DNA from: Entomortierella parvispora | Lineage: Eukaryota > Mortierellomycota > Mortierellomycetes > Mortierellales > Mortierellaceae | DNA length: 64,000 nucleotides | Direction: 5' to 3' | Assembly: GCA_963573315.1 (NCBI GenBank) | Contig: OY752145.1 | Location: forward strand, 2,418,001 to 2,482,000 | Part shown: piece by piece, positions 33,058 through 43,680 of the stretch | Position numbering within the stretch: the first letter of the stretch is position 1 | Layout: each line of letters starts with the position of its first letter | Program-made: the position numbers and the translations under genes | Notes under the pieces: generated by a model | Told to the model about the DNA's origin: nothing | The model's input: only the letters and a program-made list of their open reading frames with translations | Databases searched by the model: none

Positions 33058-34358
33058 TTAGGTACTTCGTATCTTTCCCTTAAGCATCCCATCAATTACC
33101 TGTTCGACCTTTGCAGTGACAATGCCGAGATTCAGTTTTGTCTGTTCTTTTTGGATTCGATTGGCAAGGCATTTGAGTTCCTTGTTAACGTCCTCCGTAA
33201 CTGGCCTCGTCTCTTCATCCCTCATGACGGACACAAGGCGCTTCAGATCGCCAACAATTCCACCCTCGTGTTCATCCTTCGCGGGCCTTACCTCCTTTAG
33301 GTATTTCTCCACTTCCGATTTCAGTAGAACCGCGTTACCGCTGCTGTAAAGCTGAAAGAAGACAAAAGCTGCAAGCTTTAGACCCGACCATCCTTTCGCC
33401 GTCTTCTTGAACGCCCACAGAGTCGCCAACGTCACTGGCATGGTGTTGAACTTGAGAAACCGAGGGTGCACACAAGCATGCTTCCTGTATGTGAGGTCGT
33501 CATCAAAGTGAGAACGCGTCTGGCGTTCAACATTGTTGAACATGTCCTTATCCCCACCCTTCTTGAGCCAAACATGCGATTCATTGTGAGGGTAAAAGGC
33601 GGTGTTGTTTGGACCTACCACAATCTTTCCGCTCGTAAGTACAGCCGACATCGTCACAAGTGCATTCCACCTCACCATTCCGATCATGAGCTGGCTGGCA
33701 CCTTCGTTCATTTCGTTGACAACCTTGAAGGACCTGGCGTCTGGGGAAGCGAGGCCTGCTACACTATGTGGATCCTCGTCTGGAGAGCGACCGAAAGCCT
33801 CAGCCTTAAGACACATGATCACATCGTGTCCAGACTGAATCAAACAATCCTGAAGCTTCCTTGTGATCAGGTCACTTTGACCTGAGAAAGGCATGAAGCA
33901 AAATGGGTCGTCATCCTCCAGCAGGTCGTAATCCTCGATGTTCACCAGAAGACCGTACTTGTGTGTCTTTAGGGCCAGTTGCAAATCCTCGTCCTTGATA
34001 GTCTCCTCCAGTCGATGTTTCAGGGGACTCACAAAGGCCACCTTCCCTTGACCTAGTAGATGGGCATTGGAGGCGAGAACAAAGCCGAACAACGTGTCCC
34101 CCCCCCCGTGGTCTTCATATCAACCGCCACAAACATATCCTTGGCGTATTGAGCGCTAGCAAAATGCTTGGTGTTCTTGACAAGTTCTTGATCAAACTTG
34201 CGCATCTCGTCTTCCTTCCTCACGATGGCCACTGGCCAGGATTTGCAATGACCACAATGGCTTATCAGAGCCTGGATATCTGTCATGATGGTCGACTCCT
34301 TGCACCATGAGCATGGCAGTGGGAATGTCAGTTTCCCGAGGTCTGAACACGACAGCAA
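33058..34358 (-). pseudogene. Unknown gene inside the direct-repeat pair, frameshifted at a G10 run
   Basis: The first frame (34358-34053) has a CSWC...HCGHC pair that could bind zinc, then KHFASAQYAKDMFVAVDMKTTGG. Inside a run of ten G (minus strand; C-run 34098-34107) similarity of coding character moves to another frame, which continues to 33058 as 344 codons with varied, non-repetitive composition (MPFSGQSDLITRKLQDCL, SHVWLKKGGDKDMF, KHACVHPRFLKFNT). The two frames read as one protein if the G run were one base different modulo three, so a homopolymer error is a real possibility. The 5' end is uncertain: coding character continues upstream to about 34500 in a phase compatible with a short intron (about 34343-34386), without a clear ATG. 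I do not recognise the family. Its position between long direct repeats suggests element cargo. Confidence 0.5.
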
Positions 34359-34386
34359 ATGATGAACATGGAGTTAATTACTTACC

Positions 34387-34963
34387 TGCTGCATGTAGAG
34401 AAGGCTCAAGTCTTGCCTGAGAGTCAAAGACGGGTCCAGGAGGCACTCTAACAAGCTCTAGAGTGCAAGAAGCTTGGGCATAAAGTTGGTGAGTGAAGCA
34501 TGAAGCTTGGACAAGGAGCTCATGGAGCTACCGAAGGAACGAAGCGCGCATGAAGCTCAGATATTAAGCTAATCGCTTACCTACTGCGTGTAGAGAAGGG
34601 TCAAGGACAGAAAAAGGCGGGAGCGGAGGTCACGGATAGGGTTGAAGTACAGAAGACAGCATAGAGAGCATAAAGAAGGAAGGACAAGAGAGACCTTTTT
34701 GTACGATGAATGAAGACGCACCTGAATGAAGAGCACATAAATGGGCGCATTAAGCTTCAACAGAGCGAATGAAGCTTGGATATGGAGCTAATGACCTGCC
34801 TTGATAAGAGTATAAGAGTAGGAGTGGTGGGTGGATGAAGGTGCAAAAGAAAGAAAAATAAAATGGATGATTGAGTCTATTCAATGATCCCGCTGAGATC
34901 ACTTGACAAGGATACAGTGCCACCAAGTTTACATGGCGTGGGACCAACGAAGGGCTTATCTAG
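34387..34963. other. Region upstream of the broken gene
   Basis: Possible 5' coding sequence of the broken gene on the minus strand (to about 34500). Contains a local duplication: CTTACCTGCTGCATGTAGAG (from 34381) recurs almost exactly near 34577. The remainder shows no gene. Confidence 0.4.
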
Positions 34964-35765
34964 TTTTTGTATATGCAGCGGAGAGGTCTGATCCTGTGTA
35001 AACGGTCTAAGCGGTCTAACCCTGTGTAAACGGTCGAACACCGTGTAAACAACGGTCCAGCTACATGGCCAGATAGCCCTTTTCCCTTCTTTTCCATGCG
35101 CACTCGGTCCGGTGGCTTGAGCGCAACTACGAAGGTGGACCTTGTCCTAGGGTCCGCAAGAGAGGTTCATTCCTACAAGTGGCACGCGTACCAACATTGT
35201 CTTTGAAGTTCTCGGAGAGGGAGGAGGCACCGTGGAGAATGGAGAATCTGATGGCACTGGTTGCATCCCACCATAGCTCGGGGGGGGGGGGGGGGGGTTT
35301 GTTCTCATGCCTCCGTCTACCTGTCAGATCCTGAAAACTGGAAGGAGGAAGACGTCTCCTCAGTGAAGATATCTGTCGTGTTGGATCCGATCATCGGATC
35401 CTGGACCCTGGATCCATAAAGATTGCGGTGGAGGGTCCATCTCTCTTTTTAATGACCGAGACGTGCTCGGTCTTGATATGTTCCGGAGAGTGGTCAGGAG
35501 CACAAAAGGAGGCGGGCATCTCCCTTCTTCCCTGCGTGGATCTGTTGATCTAGGATCTAGGATGGCATCCAGGACGGTGGCAACAAATGATCCCGTGTCC
35601 CCCCCACTGCACTAGAGAACAACCACGGAGATCGGTGTTTTCTTCATTTTTTGCCTGGATCTCTGGCGCGAAACTCTCTCCAACCGAGGATGAACAGATG
35701 AACTCGACAAGACTTGAGGGTGACTGCAAACCAACTCGTATTGTTGCCGACATGTAGCCGGCGCC
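34964..35765. repeat. Long direct repeat, right copy
   Basis: Matches 31092-31938 in the same orientation. It differs by single-base changes and indels; an 18-base G run (35280-35297) stands where the left copy has T-rich sequence, and about 40 bases of the left copy are missing towards the end. Confidence 0.8.
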
Positions 35766-36236
35766 CTATTTCTATTCTACCTCTTGATCACGATCGTTTG
35801 TTCATCTTCCTTGACGATCTCGACTCTTTCCTTCCCTTCCCTTCTTTTCCTTGATCTTTCTCAAATTTTACATTCTACCGACTATAGCCAACTGTGAAAA
35901 GACCCTTTGTCGACAAAACAACATGGCCCTCCACTTCATGTTTAACTGAAGCCTCAGGAGGATAGTTACCTGCTACACAAACAAATGTATGTGAAGAGGC
36001 GTGGGGAGGAGGCAAGAAGACGCGCTCGCCGGTGGAAAGAAGAGCCGTTAAATCCCAACCCAAAAAGTCAGGGAGGCAACAAAAAATCCGGTGACGCAAT
36101 ATGCGCGCCCGAAAGGGGCGAAAGGCAACACAGAGGATCTGCCCCTCGGACCTGTTACATTTGAACACATTCACACATTATTGACATCTTCACTTCTGTC
36201 ACCCCTCCCTCCTTCCGTTCACATTTATATAGAGCC
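35766..36236. other. Intergenic region upstream of mitochondrial uL6m
   Basis: No gene seen. Right border of the repeat-rich island. The 60 bases before 36237 are C/T-rich with TTTATATAG shortly before the ATG, likely the core promoter. Confidence 0.55.
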
Positions 36237-36947
36237 ATGGCCGGCATCCTCCCCAGGCGCATGGGCATGTGCTTGCACGCTGCCCCTGCCTCCTCATTCT
36301 TGGCTCGCCGCACCTTCTCCTCCACCCCCGCCATTCTCTCGCACATTGGCAAGCAATCCCTTCCCTACAGCTCAGACGTGATCATTACCCATGACCCCAC
36401 CCCGATCATGACCCCAAGAGTCGCTGCCGACTTGAACTCGACCACCCTCAAAATCAAGGGTCCCTTGGGCGAGCACACCCTGCCCATCAAACCCTTTGTC
36501 AACCTCAAGTTTGAACAGGAACAGGGCGACTCTCTCCTCACGGTCACCGTTCAGGACTCGACCCTCAAGGAACAACGTTCCATGTGGGGAACCACCCGGG
36601 CTTTGATCGCCAATGCTATCACAGGTGTCACAGAGGGCTACACTGTCCCCGTCCGTCTGGTCGGTGTCGGTTATCGTGCCACAGTCGAACCCCTGACGGG
36701 CGATCCCTCCAAGAAGATGTTGTCCATGAAGTTGGGCTACTCGCATCAGGTCGAAGTCGAGATCCCTGAGGGTATCCAATGTACGGCCCCTTTGCCCAAC
36801 AAGATCATGCTCCAGGGCAATGATATCCAGAAGGTCAAGGAGTTTGCCTTCAAGGTCCGGAAATGGAGACCCCCAGAGCCTTATAACCAGAAGGGTATCT
36901 TTGTTGGCGATGAGACCATTGCCAAGAAGACCTCCAAGAAGAAGTAA
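36237..36947 (+). CDS. MRPL6: Mitochondrial large-subunit ribosomal protein uL6m (MRPL6)
   Basis: A single exon of 236 residues. The first ~35 residues (MAGILPRRMGMCLHAAP...ARRTFSST) are basic, Arg/Ser/Ala-rich and acid-free, a classic mitochondrial targeting peptide. The mature part is a two-repeat L6 protein: LKIKGPLGEHTLPI, then RALIANAITGVTEGYTVPVRLVGVGYRA, SMKLGYSHQVEVEIPEGI and IQKVKEFAFKVRKWRPPEPYNQKGI. The last is the L6 signature, here with W in place of the more usual R/K-P pattern of bacteria. It binds 23S-type rRNA near the factor-binding site. The ending KKTSKKK is basic. AATAAA follows at 37081-37086. High C-ending codon bias matches a well-expressed housekeeping gene. Confidence 0.95.
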   Translation: MAGILPRRMGMCLHAAPASSFLARRTFSSTPAILSHIGKQSLPYSSDVIITHDPTPIMTPRVAADLNSTTLKIKGPLGEHTLPIKPFVNLKFEQEQGDSLLTVTVQDSTLKEQRSMWGTTRALIANAITGVTEGYTVPVRLVGVGYRATVEPLTGDPSKKMLSMKLGYSHQVEVEIPEGIQCTAPLPNKIMLQGNDIQKVKEFAFKVRKWRPPEPYNQKGIFVGDETIAKKTSKKK

Positions 36948-37941
36948 ACGGAATGAAATCTTGGGGGGTTTTTTTACACCCTCCTCCCCCATCTTTCTCG
37001 TTTTCTTTTTTTTCACCCTTCTCTTTCCTATTTTGCCGCCTTCATCCCTCATCATTTTCATGCCTCACATTGTAGTCTAGAATAAACATTTTATTATATT
37101 ATACATGGCTAGGGAAGAAACTAACGATATGCTAATTCTAATACTCTACAAAATTGGGTCCAGCAGATCAATTCTCTACAAATCGAGGTCTTCCCCTGTC
37201 CAGTTCGTTTTGTGCAACAGGAGATGAATGTTGATTTCAATGCACCTGATTTTTGGTGGCGGCAGATTGGTGGCGTGCTTTATTTGGACTATCCGCAAAC
37301 TTGCAGTAGGCGGACAGCTCCAGAGGGTCTCCATATCGACCATTGTGGCAACCCAAGACAGCTTGTCTATCCCCAGGGCTTGGGCTGGCGGCGTTCATCT
37401 TTTGACAGCTGCTTCTAGTGGATGTCAATGGTGAACACACCTCGCGGTTGATAATTCTTTTTTTCTCTCTTGTGCTCTAGTGACTTCTCCACCCTGTTTA
37501 TTTCACCCTCACATATGTTTATTCTTTACGGAAAGTACACGGTGCGACTCGCCTTGCTCTTAGGACATTTATACCATGTAAGAGATGTTATTCCGCAAAA
37601 AGATTGCCCAAAGCCATGGCGCGGCACTTGGGGTTGGCAAGTAAGGAGACGACTGTGCTAAGCCAGTTCATTGTAAGCACAAAGCATTCATAGACGGCAG
37701 ATCAAGGACACACCACAGGTCATTGAAACCTGGACCCCTGCAGACGATGGAGTGCGTGTAAGCAGCATGTTCAAGTTCACAGGGGGAGGAATATCTTTCT
37801 TCACCATCCCGTATTGCTTTGTTTACCATGCTCTAGATTTATTTTCTCGCAATGCCGGGGGGTGTATTCCCTTTTTTGTTTTTTGTTTTTTTTTAAAAAA
37901 AAAGAGAGAGCTTTCTTTCTTTTTGTGTCTGTATTCGATAA
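36948..37941. other. Intergenic region between convergent uL6m and velvet genes
   Basis: No gene seen. It holds the 3' UTRs of both genes (poly(A) signal of uL6m at 37081-37086) and a T/A homopolymer junction at about 37880-37905. Confidence 0.55.
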
Positions 37942-40122
37942 TCAATCACGATCGGCCTTGCGGGCTCGGAGATCATTGCGGATAGGAATTTTAAGACCTT
38001 GCTTTGCAAATGCCTTCGACAAATCCGTCGATTCTATAAAACATAAAAAAGCAGATTCGAATTAGGAACAGAACACAGAATTGTCAAGAGGGGGGAACAA
38101 CAAGAATGAAAAGATATAGGATGAGAAAAAGGGTTGAGTCGTATTCTGTACCTGTCATTCCAGGGAACTTCTTTGCAGAAAAGACAGTGAAGGGCTGACT
38201 AATCTCCTCGGCCACCAGGGTCGAGGCATGTCCGTCCTCATTGTTCAAGAAATCAAAGCTAGCACCATGAAAAGTAGGCGGATCAAATTATAAACGGTTA
38301 GCATCCAAACCATCAAAGACAATTTGTCACTAAAACGAATTGGTGCACGTCATTGCCGTAGGTTAGAGCTGGCGGGTTCTTACCTTCCAAAACGCATCAA
38401 CGAAAACTTGAGCGTGTAAACACCCTCGGTTCGGATACTCAGGTCTGGGAAACTAAAGTACCATCCGGGGACACCCTCGGCGTTATTCAACAGGATGGGC
38501 GACACCACCAAGGATCCCATGAGGATTCGTGTCAATTTCGGGGGCTCCGACTGTCCTGGGGTCGCAATCATATTCCGCACCTCAGATCCATCCTGAGACC
38601 AAAGGGAGACATGAAGGACAAACAGAGGATCTTGCTCTTGAAGACCTTCGCCCAATCCGCCATGCATGCCTTCTCCGTCATCCTTGGCGTCTTCGTCGTC
38701 GCTCGAATGATGGTCATCACTGTCCTCGTCCTCTTCATTTTTGCCCTCATTCTTGCCAAATGATCGGCTTCGCTTTCCAAGAGTTGGAGAAGAGGACGAA
38801 AAATCCGCGCCTTCCTGTTTCAACGATCCAGATCGAGCACGAGTCGATCTCTCGGGCAATTGACGCCTCTTTTGTTTCTTGTCATCCTCATCCTCGTTCT
38901 CATCCTCCTGGGCAGCTTCTCCAGTATTCCTGTCGCCATCATGTTGAGCTGTGCCTTGGTTCTGGGCAAGGGCAGCAGCAGCAGCAACATCAGATCGGTT
39001 CTGTTGAAGCTGTTGCTGCTGCTGTTGTGCCAAAATACGCCTGGCCGGATGTTGTGAATGGTTCTCGTCTAAAAGCAATTGCACAATTGGTGGGGGGTCG
39101 ACGGGTCGACGGTCCTTCTCTCCAAATCCACACATGCGTGCATGCAACGGCTGCTGCACAATCTTGATCTTTGCAGGTCTAGAATAACCAAATAAATGTT
39201 AACGTTTGAACAGACGCTTCCCAAAGAAGGAAAATAAACCATGGAGTCCACCTGCCCCTCGTTATCCTTATTCCTTTGTTGGTTACCTTTGGTCATCAGG
39301 AATATTCGCCAAAGAGGAAGAGGAAGGCGCAACTGGAGCTGTCCGACGATGTTCCTCTACAGCTGGAGCAGCATCAGAGTGGCCAACGTGGGATGAATGA
39401 TCTAACTGCGATTGCGGCTGCAACCCAGCTGATGATATCTTTCTGGAGGACGAGTGAGATGTTGAATGGCTTGGTGGCGGGGCGTGAGAGCCTGAGGTCG
39501 ATGATCCCGCCGGGGGCTGACTCTTGGAAGAGGATGACTTGCCACCGACACTACTACCGCTGTAGGGGTGATGGTGATGATGTGGAGGTGGGGGTGGATA
39601 GGGGGAGTGCTCGTAATCGTGCGATCCATGACGGCCGTGGCTAGAGGAAGAGGGATGAGGCGCCGGCGCCCCGCCACTATGTCTTGCTCTCTCTCTGTGA
39701 TCTCTCTCCATGTGGGGAGGAGGAGGATACGATGGATAAGGTGGGCCATGAGGTGGAGGGGGCACAGCACGAGGATCGTAAGGATGATCGTAATGATGAG
39801 GTGGCGGCGGGTAAGGTGCGTAGTAGGCAGGGTGGGGAGGAACACCACTGGAACGGTGCGGGGCGGCATGCCGATCGTATGGATGTGGGCGTGAAGATGA
39901 GGACGAGGAAGAGTGTGGACGAGACGAAGGATGGGGTGGAGGCTCGGAATAGTCCCCATAGGGTCTACCGTGGGGTGGAGGGGGAGGACCACCGTAGTGT
40001 GGGTGCATTGGAGACGATGGTTGCTCTGGACGATGAAGATCTTGCGGGGGGCGATATTCTGGCCGTTGTTGCTGTGGGGCTTCTTCTGCTTCAGGGTTGC
40101 AAAGGTCGTGGATGGAAGACAT
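37942..40122 (-). CDS. Velvet-domain developmental regulator (VelB/VosA-like)
   Basis: Minus-strand exons 40122-39287, 39178-38384, 38258-38152, 38033-37942 join in phases 2, 2, 1 into 609 residues. The N-terminal half (about 280 residues) is low-complexity, rich in Pro, His, Tyr and Ser. The velvet domain starts across the first splice junction as PAKIKIVQQPLHARMCGFGEKDRRPVDPPPIVQL, is interrupted by a long Gln/Glu/Asp-rich insert with a KRSRSFGK basic patch (possible nuclear signal), and resumes as DPLFVLHVSLWS, GSLVVSPILLNN, GWYFSFPDLSIRTEGVYTLKFSLMRFG, then [34 protein letters not shown]. A large insert within the domain is a known trait of VelB. Velvet proteins bind DNA as dimers and coordinate spore formation and secondary metabolism. 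VelB versus VosA assignment is tentative. The start MSSIHDL follows a purine-rich minus-strand leader. Confidence 0.9.
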
Positions 40123-41021
40123 TATGAAAGAGAGAGAGAAAAAGAGAAGAGAGGAGAGGTGGAGTGGGTGTCTACTTTGGACCGAAACAAGGAGATCAAA
40201 GGAGAGATCGATGAGGGAATAATGAATAGACAAATAGATAAGGAACAACGTTGGACCCTTTGGCGAAGGCGATCTTAGAGGAAGGGGGGCTTTCTCGGAT
40301 AAAAAGGGCAGTGCGACGTTGTCCGGAGCGAGAATGAACGTGCAGAGGCAGGGAAACAGTCGGAAAAAGAAAAAATAAAAAATAAACCAGGAAGGGGTGT
40401 GTGCAATCTGCAGAGGCGGGAAAGGGAAGGAGGCAAGGAGCGAGAAGCGAATGAAGGAATGAAAGCGAACAGACGAATATGAATGAACAGAGGCGAGAGG
40501 TGGAGGCGGATGAACTAGTCCAAGAAGGAAGAAGGAAGAAAGAAGGAGGGGAGGAGAAGAAGGAACCAAAAATAAAGGGAATGAGGGGGGCACCGATGGA
40601 CACTTTTTTCCGCATCGAGTCAATCTCTCCTTTGCTTTGCTTGGGTGTTGAGTGGAGCAGGGCCCTCCAGCCCAGTGGGAGGCCAAGGAAAGGGGTTTTC
40701 CCGCCCTGTGCAAAGTTGCAAATTTGCAAATTTGCGCGCTTTTTTTTTTTTTTCTCTTTTTCTATTCTTTCCAATCAGAGCACACGGAAAGAGAGCAGTT
40801 TGGCAACTGGGGCTGGGCTGGTCAGGGGGGGAGGCGGCCAATTTCGAGCCCACTCCCGGTAACGGCCCTCTTCACTGTCTGTTTGTCAGTCTGTTTGTCC
40901 TCGCCCCTGTCACCCCTGCCACCCCTGTCCCATCCTCATGTCTTTCTCCAATTGGGCAGTCTGCACTGGGGTTTATTTACTATATCCAATGATCGATACA
41001 TTGCTCCTTCGGTTCAGTCGC
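40123..41021. other. Promoter/leader of the velvet gene and 3' region of COG5
   Basis: No gene seen. On the minus strand this is a C/T-rich leader several hundred bases long, as is common for fungal developmental regulators. A direct triplet GCAAATTTGCAAATTTGC lies near 40719-40736. Overlapping long ORFs here are composition artefacts. Confidence 0.55.
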
Positions 41022-42956
41022 CTAATGGTGTCCAGTTCGTTGGGCAGTCTTCGCTTTATATGCGTTCTCAAACGACGCAATGGCGCGCAGCATTAATACA
41101 ACCTCCGGGCTAAAAATCGGCCACAATTTAAAGATATCAATTGGTCAGAAACCAATGCAAGACTCGAAAAACCGCCTTTCTCCTTAATTTCAGAAACTTA
41201 CCTCTGTACGTCCTCCGATGCTGTGTTGGCGCTATAGACAGACACCCTTGAAAAGAACTCGTGTAATAAGTTCAGTAAGCGAGGAAACCCATCAACAAAT
41301 GCTTGGTGCAAGAATTGGGAAGCTACAGTTGAGAATAGTGGACAACAAATAGTTAGATTAGCAACAAGACAACCTGATCGACATTTTTTTTTGGCATCAG
41401 TGTCAATCTGTTTACATCGAGCAGAGTTCTTCAATTCCTGTTCCAAATGAGCAGAAAGCGACTGCCAGAACCGATGAACCATGTTTCCATCCATATTGTT
41501 CGAAACAATTTCCAGAAACGAAATCTGAGTCAATGGATCTCTCTTCCGTGCAAGTACTCGTTCCAGCAAGTAAATCTTGATGACAGAAAGGAATGTTGCT
41601 TTAGTTCGTGCATATTCGACCAAAAGCAGTTACTGATCACGCGACCCATCTTCTCAATTACCTTGACACAGCCGTTGTACATCTCGTCTACAAGGCGCTC
41701 CATCCTCTTCCAGAGAATTGACGTCCACAGTGATGCAGCTCCTACGCTTGGCTCTCCATTGTTCCTCCGTACTCCGCCGCCTACGAATCCTGAGGCACCC
41801 ATCCCTGATTCTAATAGAGGTAAATGATTAGAAGTTAGTCTTGGGCAACGGCTTTCCATAACGTTCTCACAACACTTGTCATACCCTTGGCCTCTTTCTG
41901 AAGAGATTGAATGTCGACTGCTTGCTTGATTTGTGCGTGGAGACTACTTGACAGGTTGGATGTGATCGCCATGACCTTGATATTCATTCCCTTGAGTGAG
42001 TAAAAGACTTGGAGGGCAGATCCAACCTGAGCTTGGTTCTGCGATGTGATGCCATCTTGCAACATCCTATCTGCCGAGTCAATGATCCGTTCCCGAACAG
42101 ACTCCAGATTTTTCACTTCCCTATCTACAACGTGGATTCCGGTCAAGTCTGATTCCTGAAGCAGAGCATCTATCAAAAGCGAAGGGGTTAGAGGTCCACA
42201 TCACAAGGGTGTCGTTTGAACCCGAGGTATAGCAACCTACCAACTTCACTCAAGGTTAGAGCAGCTTTTGTCAACTCCATGTCCCCTCCGGGCATTTGCA
42301 TTTCTAGGCGTTTACTGAGGTAAAGGAACCGAAGCACCCGACGCAGCATTTCGGAAACGACCTGAAGTCTCTCCAATTGAATGGTATATGTCTGGATTTG
42401 CTCAAAAGGGGTCTTGATCTTGAAGGAGAGACGTTCCATTGATGTGCTGAGTGTTTTAAGTCCAAGTTTGACAGTTCCAAGGACAGCCTCCAATTCCCGA
42501 ATCCCTGCTGCTTGGCTCAGAAGGTCATTGTAGTGGGTAGTGACCTAGAGAGTGGACGACTCTGGTGAGTAAGTCATACTCCTGAAGAACACAAAAAAGC
42601 CTTCACTATCCTCTTTTTTGCTCTAATGTACGGAACCACATTGTACCTGTTCGTGCAGTTGCTTATTGAGACTATCGATACTGAAGGACAGACTGGATAG
42701 AGATGTTGCGATATCCAGGTCGCCTTTTGCAGACTGATGAATGATTGAGTTTGCATGGGTATTTGGGTCAAACTTGTCCACCAAGAATGAATCGTAGTCT
42801 GTGAGAAGAACGAGGCACCATAAGAGTGGTAGCGTTTGTTAGCCACGAGTTCCATAAACCCGAGCCTCCGAGACGCAAAAGTCTTGGAAAAAGAAGAAGC
42901 ATGTCGACTGTACCTGTATAAGAGTCGAGGTCGGAGATGACGGTAGCCATTGTCAT
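41022..42956 (-). CDS. COG5: Conserved oligomeric Golgi complex subunit 5 (COG5), short fungal type
   Basis: Minus-strand exons 42956-42914, 42798-42647, 42544-42241, 42169-41885, 41810-41662, 41575-41202, 41109-41022; phases agree throughout, giving 464 residues. COG5 is part of lobe B of the COG tether for retrograde vesicles within the Golgi. Family landmarks: DYDSFLVDKFDPNTHAN near the N-terminus, LSFSIDSLNKQLHEQV, YNDLLSQAAGIRELEAVL, LERLQVVSEMLRRVLRFLYLSKRLE, QVGSALQVFYSLKGM, LERVLARKRDPLTQISFLEIV and FLHQAFVDGFPRLLNLL. A 51-base in-frame segment (41373-41323) with a TGCTAATCTAAC branch-like sequence and TGTAG end may be an extra intron, although its donor GTTGTC is poor; the protein would then have 447 residues. 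It ends shortly after a segment matching human COG5 just past its midpoint, so the C-terminal third is absent, as in yeast Cog5. The Met at 42950 is an alternative start. Confidence 0.87.
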
Positions 42957-43680
42957 TGTCTCCAGGTGAGAAGAGATGATGGAGAGTCGTGTTGTTCCCT
43001 GTCCTTGCCTGTGCAGTCCAGTGTGGTTGTCGAGTAGTCCTGGGTGTATGTCCTTGTCCCTTGGTCCGTCTGCGTGGAGTATATTCGCGAGAGATGAAGG
43101 GCTCTTTCACTCACCCACGCACTCACGTCCTCCATCCACCGCGCCCAAGGTGCCTTTGAAAAAGAGGACGAAGGAGGAGTGACTGCCCCCTTGAAGCCAC
43201 AGGCTGAGAAAGGGCATTTTCGCCTTTTTTTTTTTTTTCTTCTTTCAATCGCTCATCGCCAATCGACACTCAGACAGAGAAAAGACAGGCGCAGACACCG
43301 CAGAAAACACACACACACCCATAGAAGCCATTGCAACATCGGATTTCGTCTTCCGACAAACATCCGCCTTCTCCTTCCTCCTCCCTCCTTTCCCCTCTTC
43401 CTACCTTCGCTCCCTTTACCCCCCGTTTGACTCGCTCATTCCTCTTTCGTCCCCACCTGCCAGTCCGACTGATTGATCCCGGACCCCGTCACCAGGGCCC
43501 AGACGACCACTTCGACTCGCAAGCAACAAACAAAAAAAAGGAGTGCCTTCGCTGCTGATCCGACACTCTCCATCACAGCCCTGGCCAAAGCTCCATCTCT
43601 TTCTTCTCTCCTTTCTGCATTCCTTCCCTTCCCTTCTTTCTTCCTTCCCCTCGGAAACCCTGCTCCTATAATATATTACT
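42957..43680. other. Shared divergent promoter of COG5 and MDM31
   Basis: No gene seen. The two genes are transcribed away from each other from this 724-base region. It contains a T-run (43225-43240), a short CA repeat (43306-43320) and long C/T-rich tracts toward MDM31. Confidence 0.6.

Noticed and set aside
31092-35765. Intact LTR retrotransposon
   Set aside because: Direct repeats exist, but no reverse transcriptase, integrase, protease or target-site duplication was found; kept only as a repeat pair.
39283-40713. 476-codon ORF as the full velvet first exon
   Set aside because: The part upstream of MSSIHDL (40122) is Phe/Leu/Ser-rich leader sequence; the conserved-looking protein begins at 40122.
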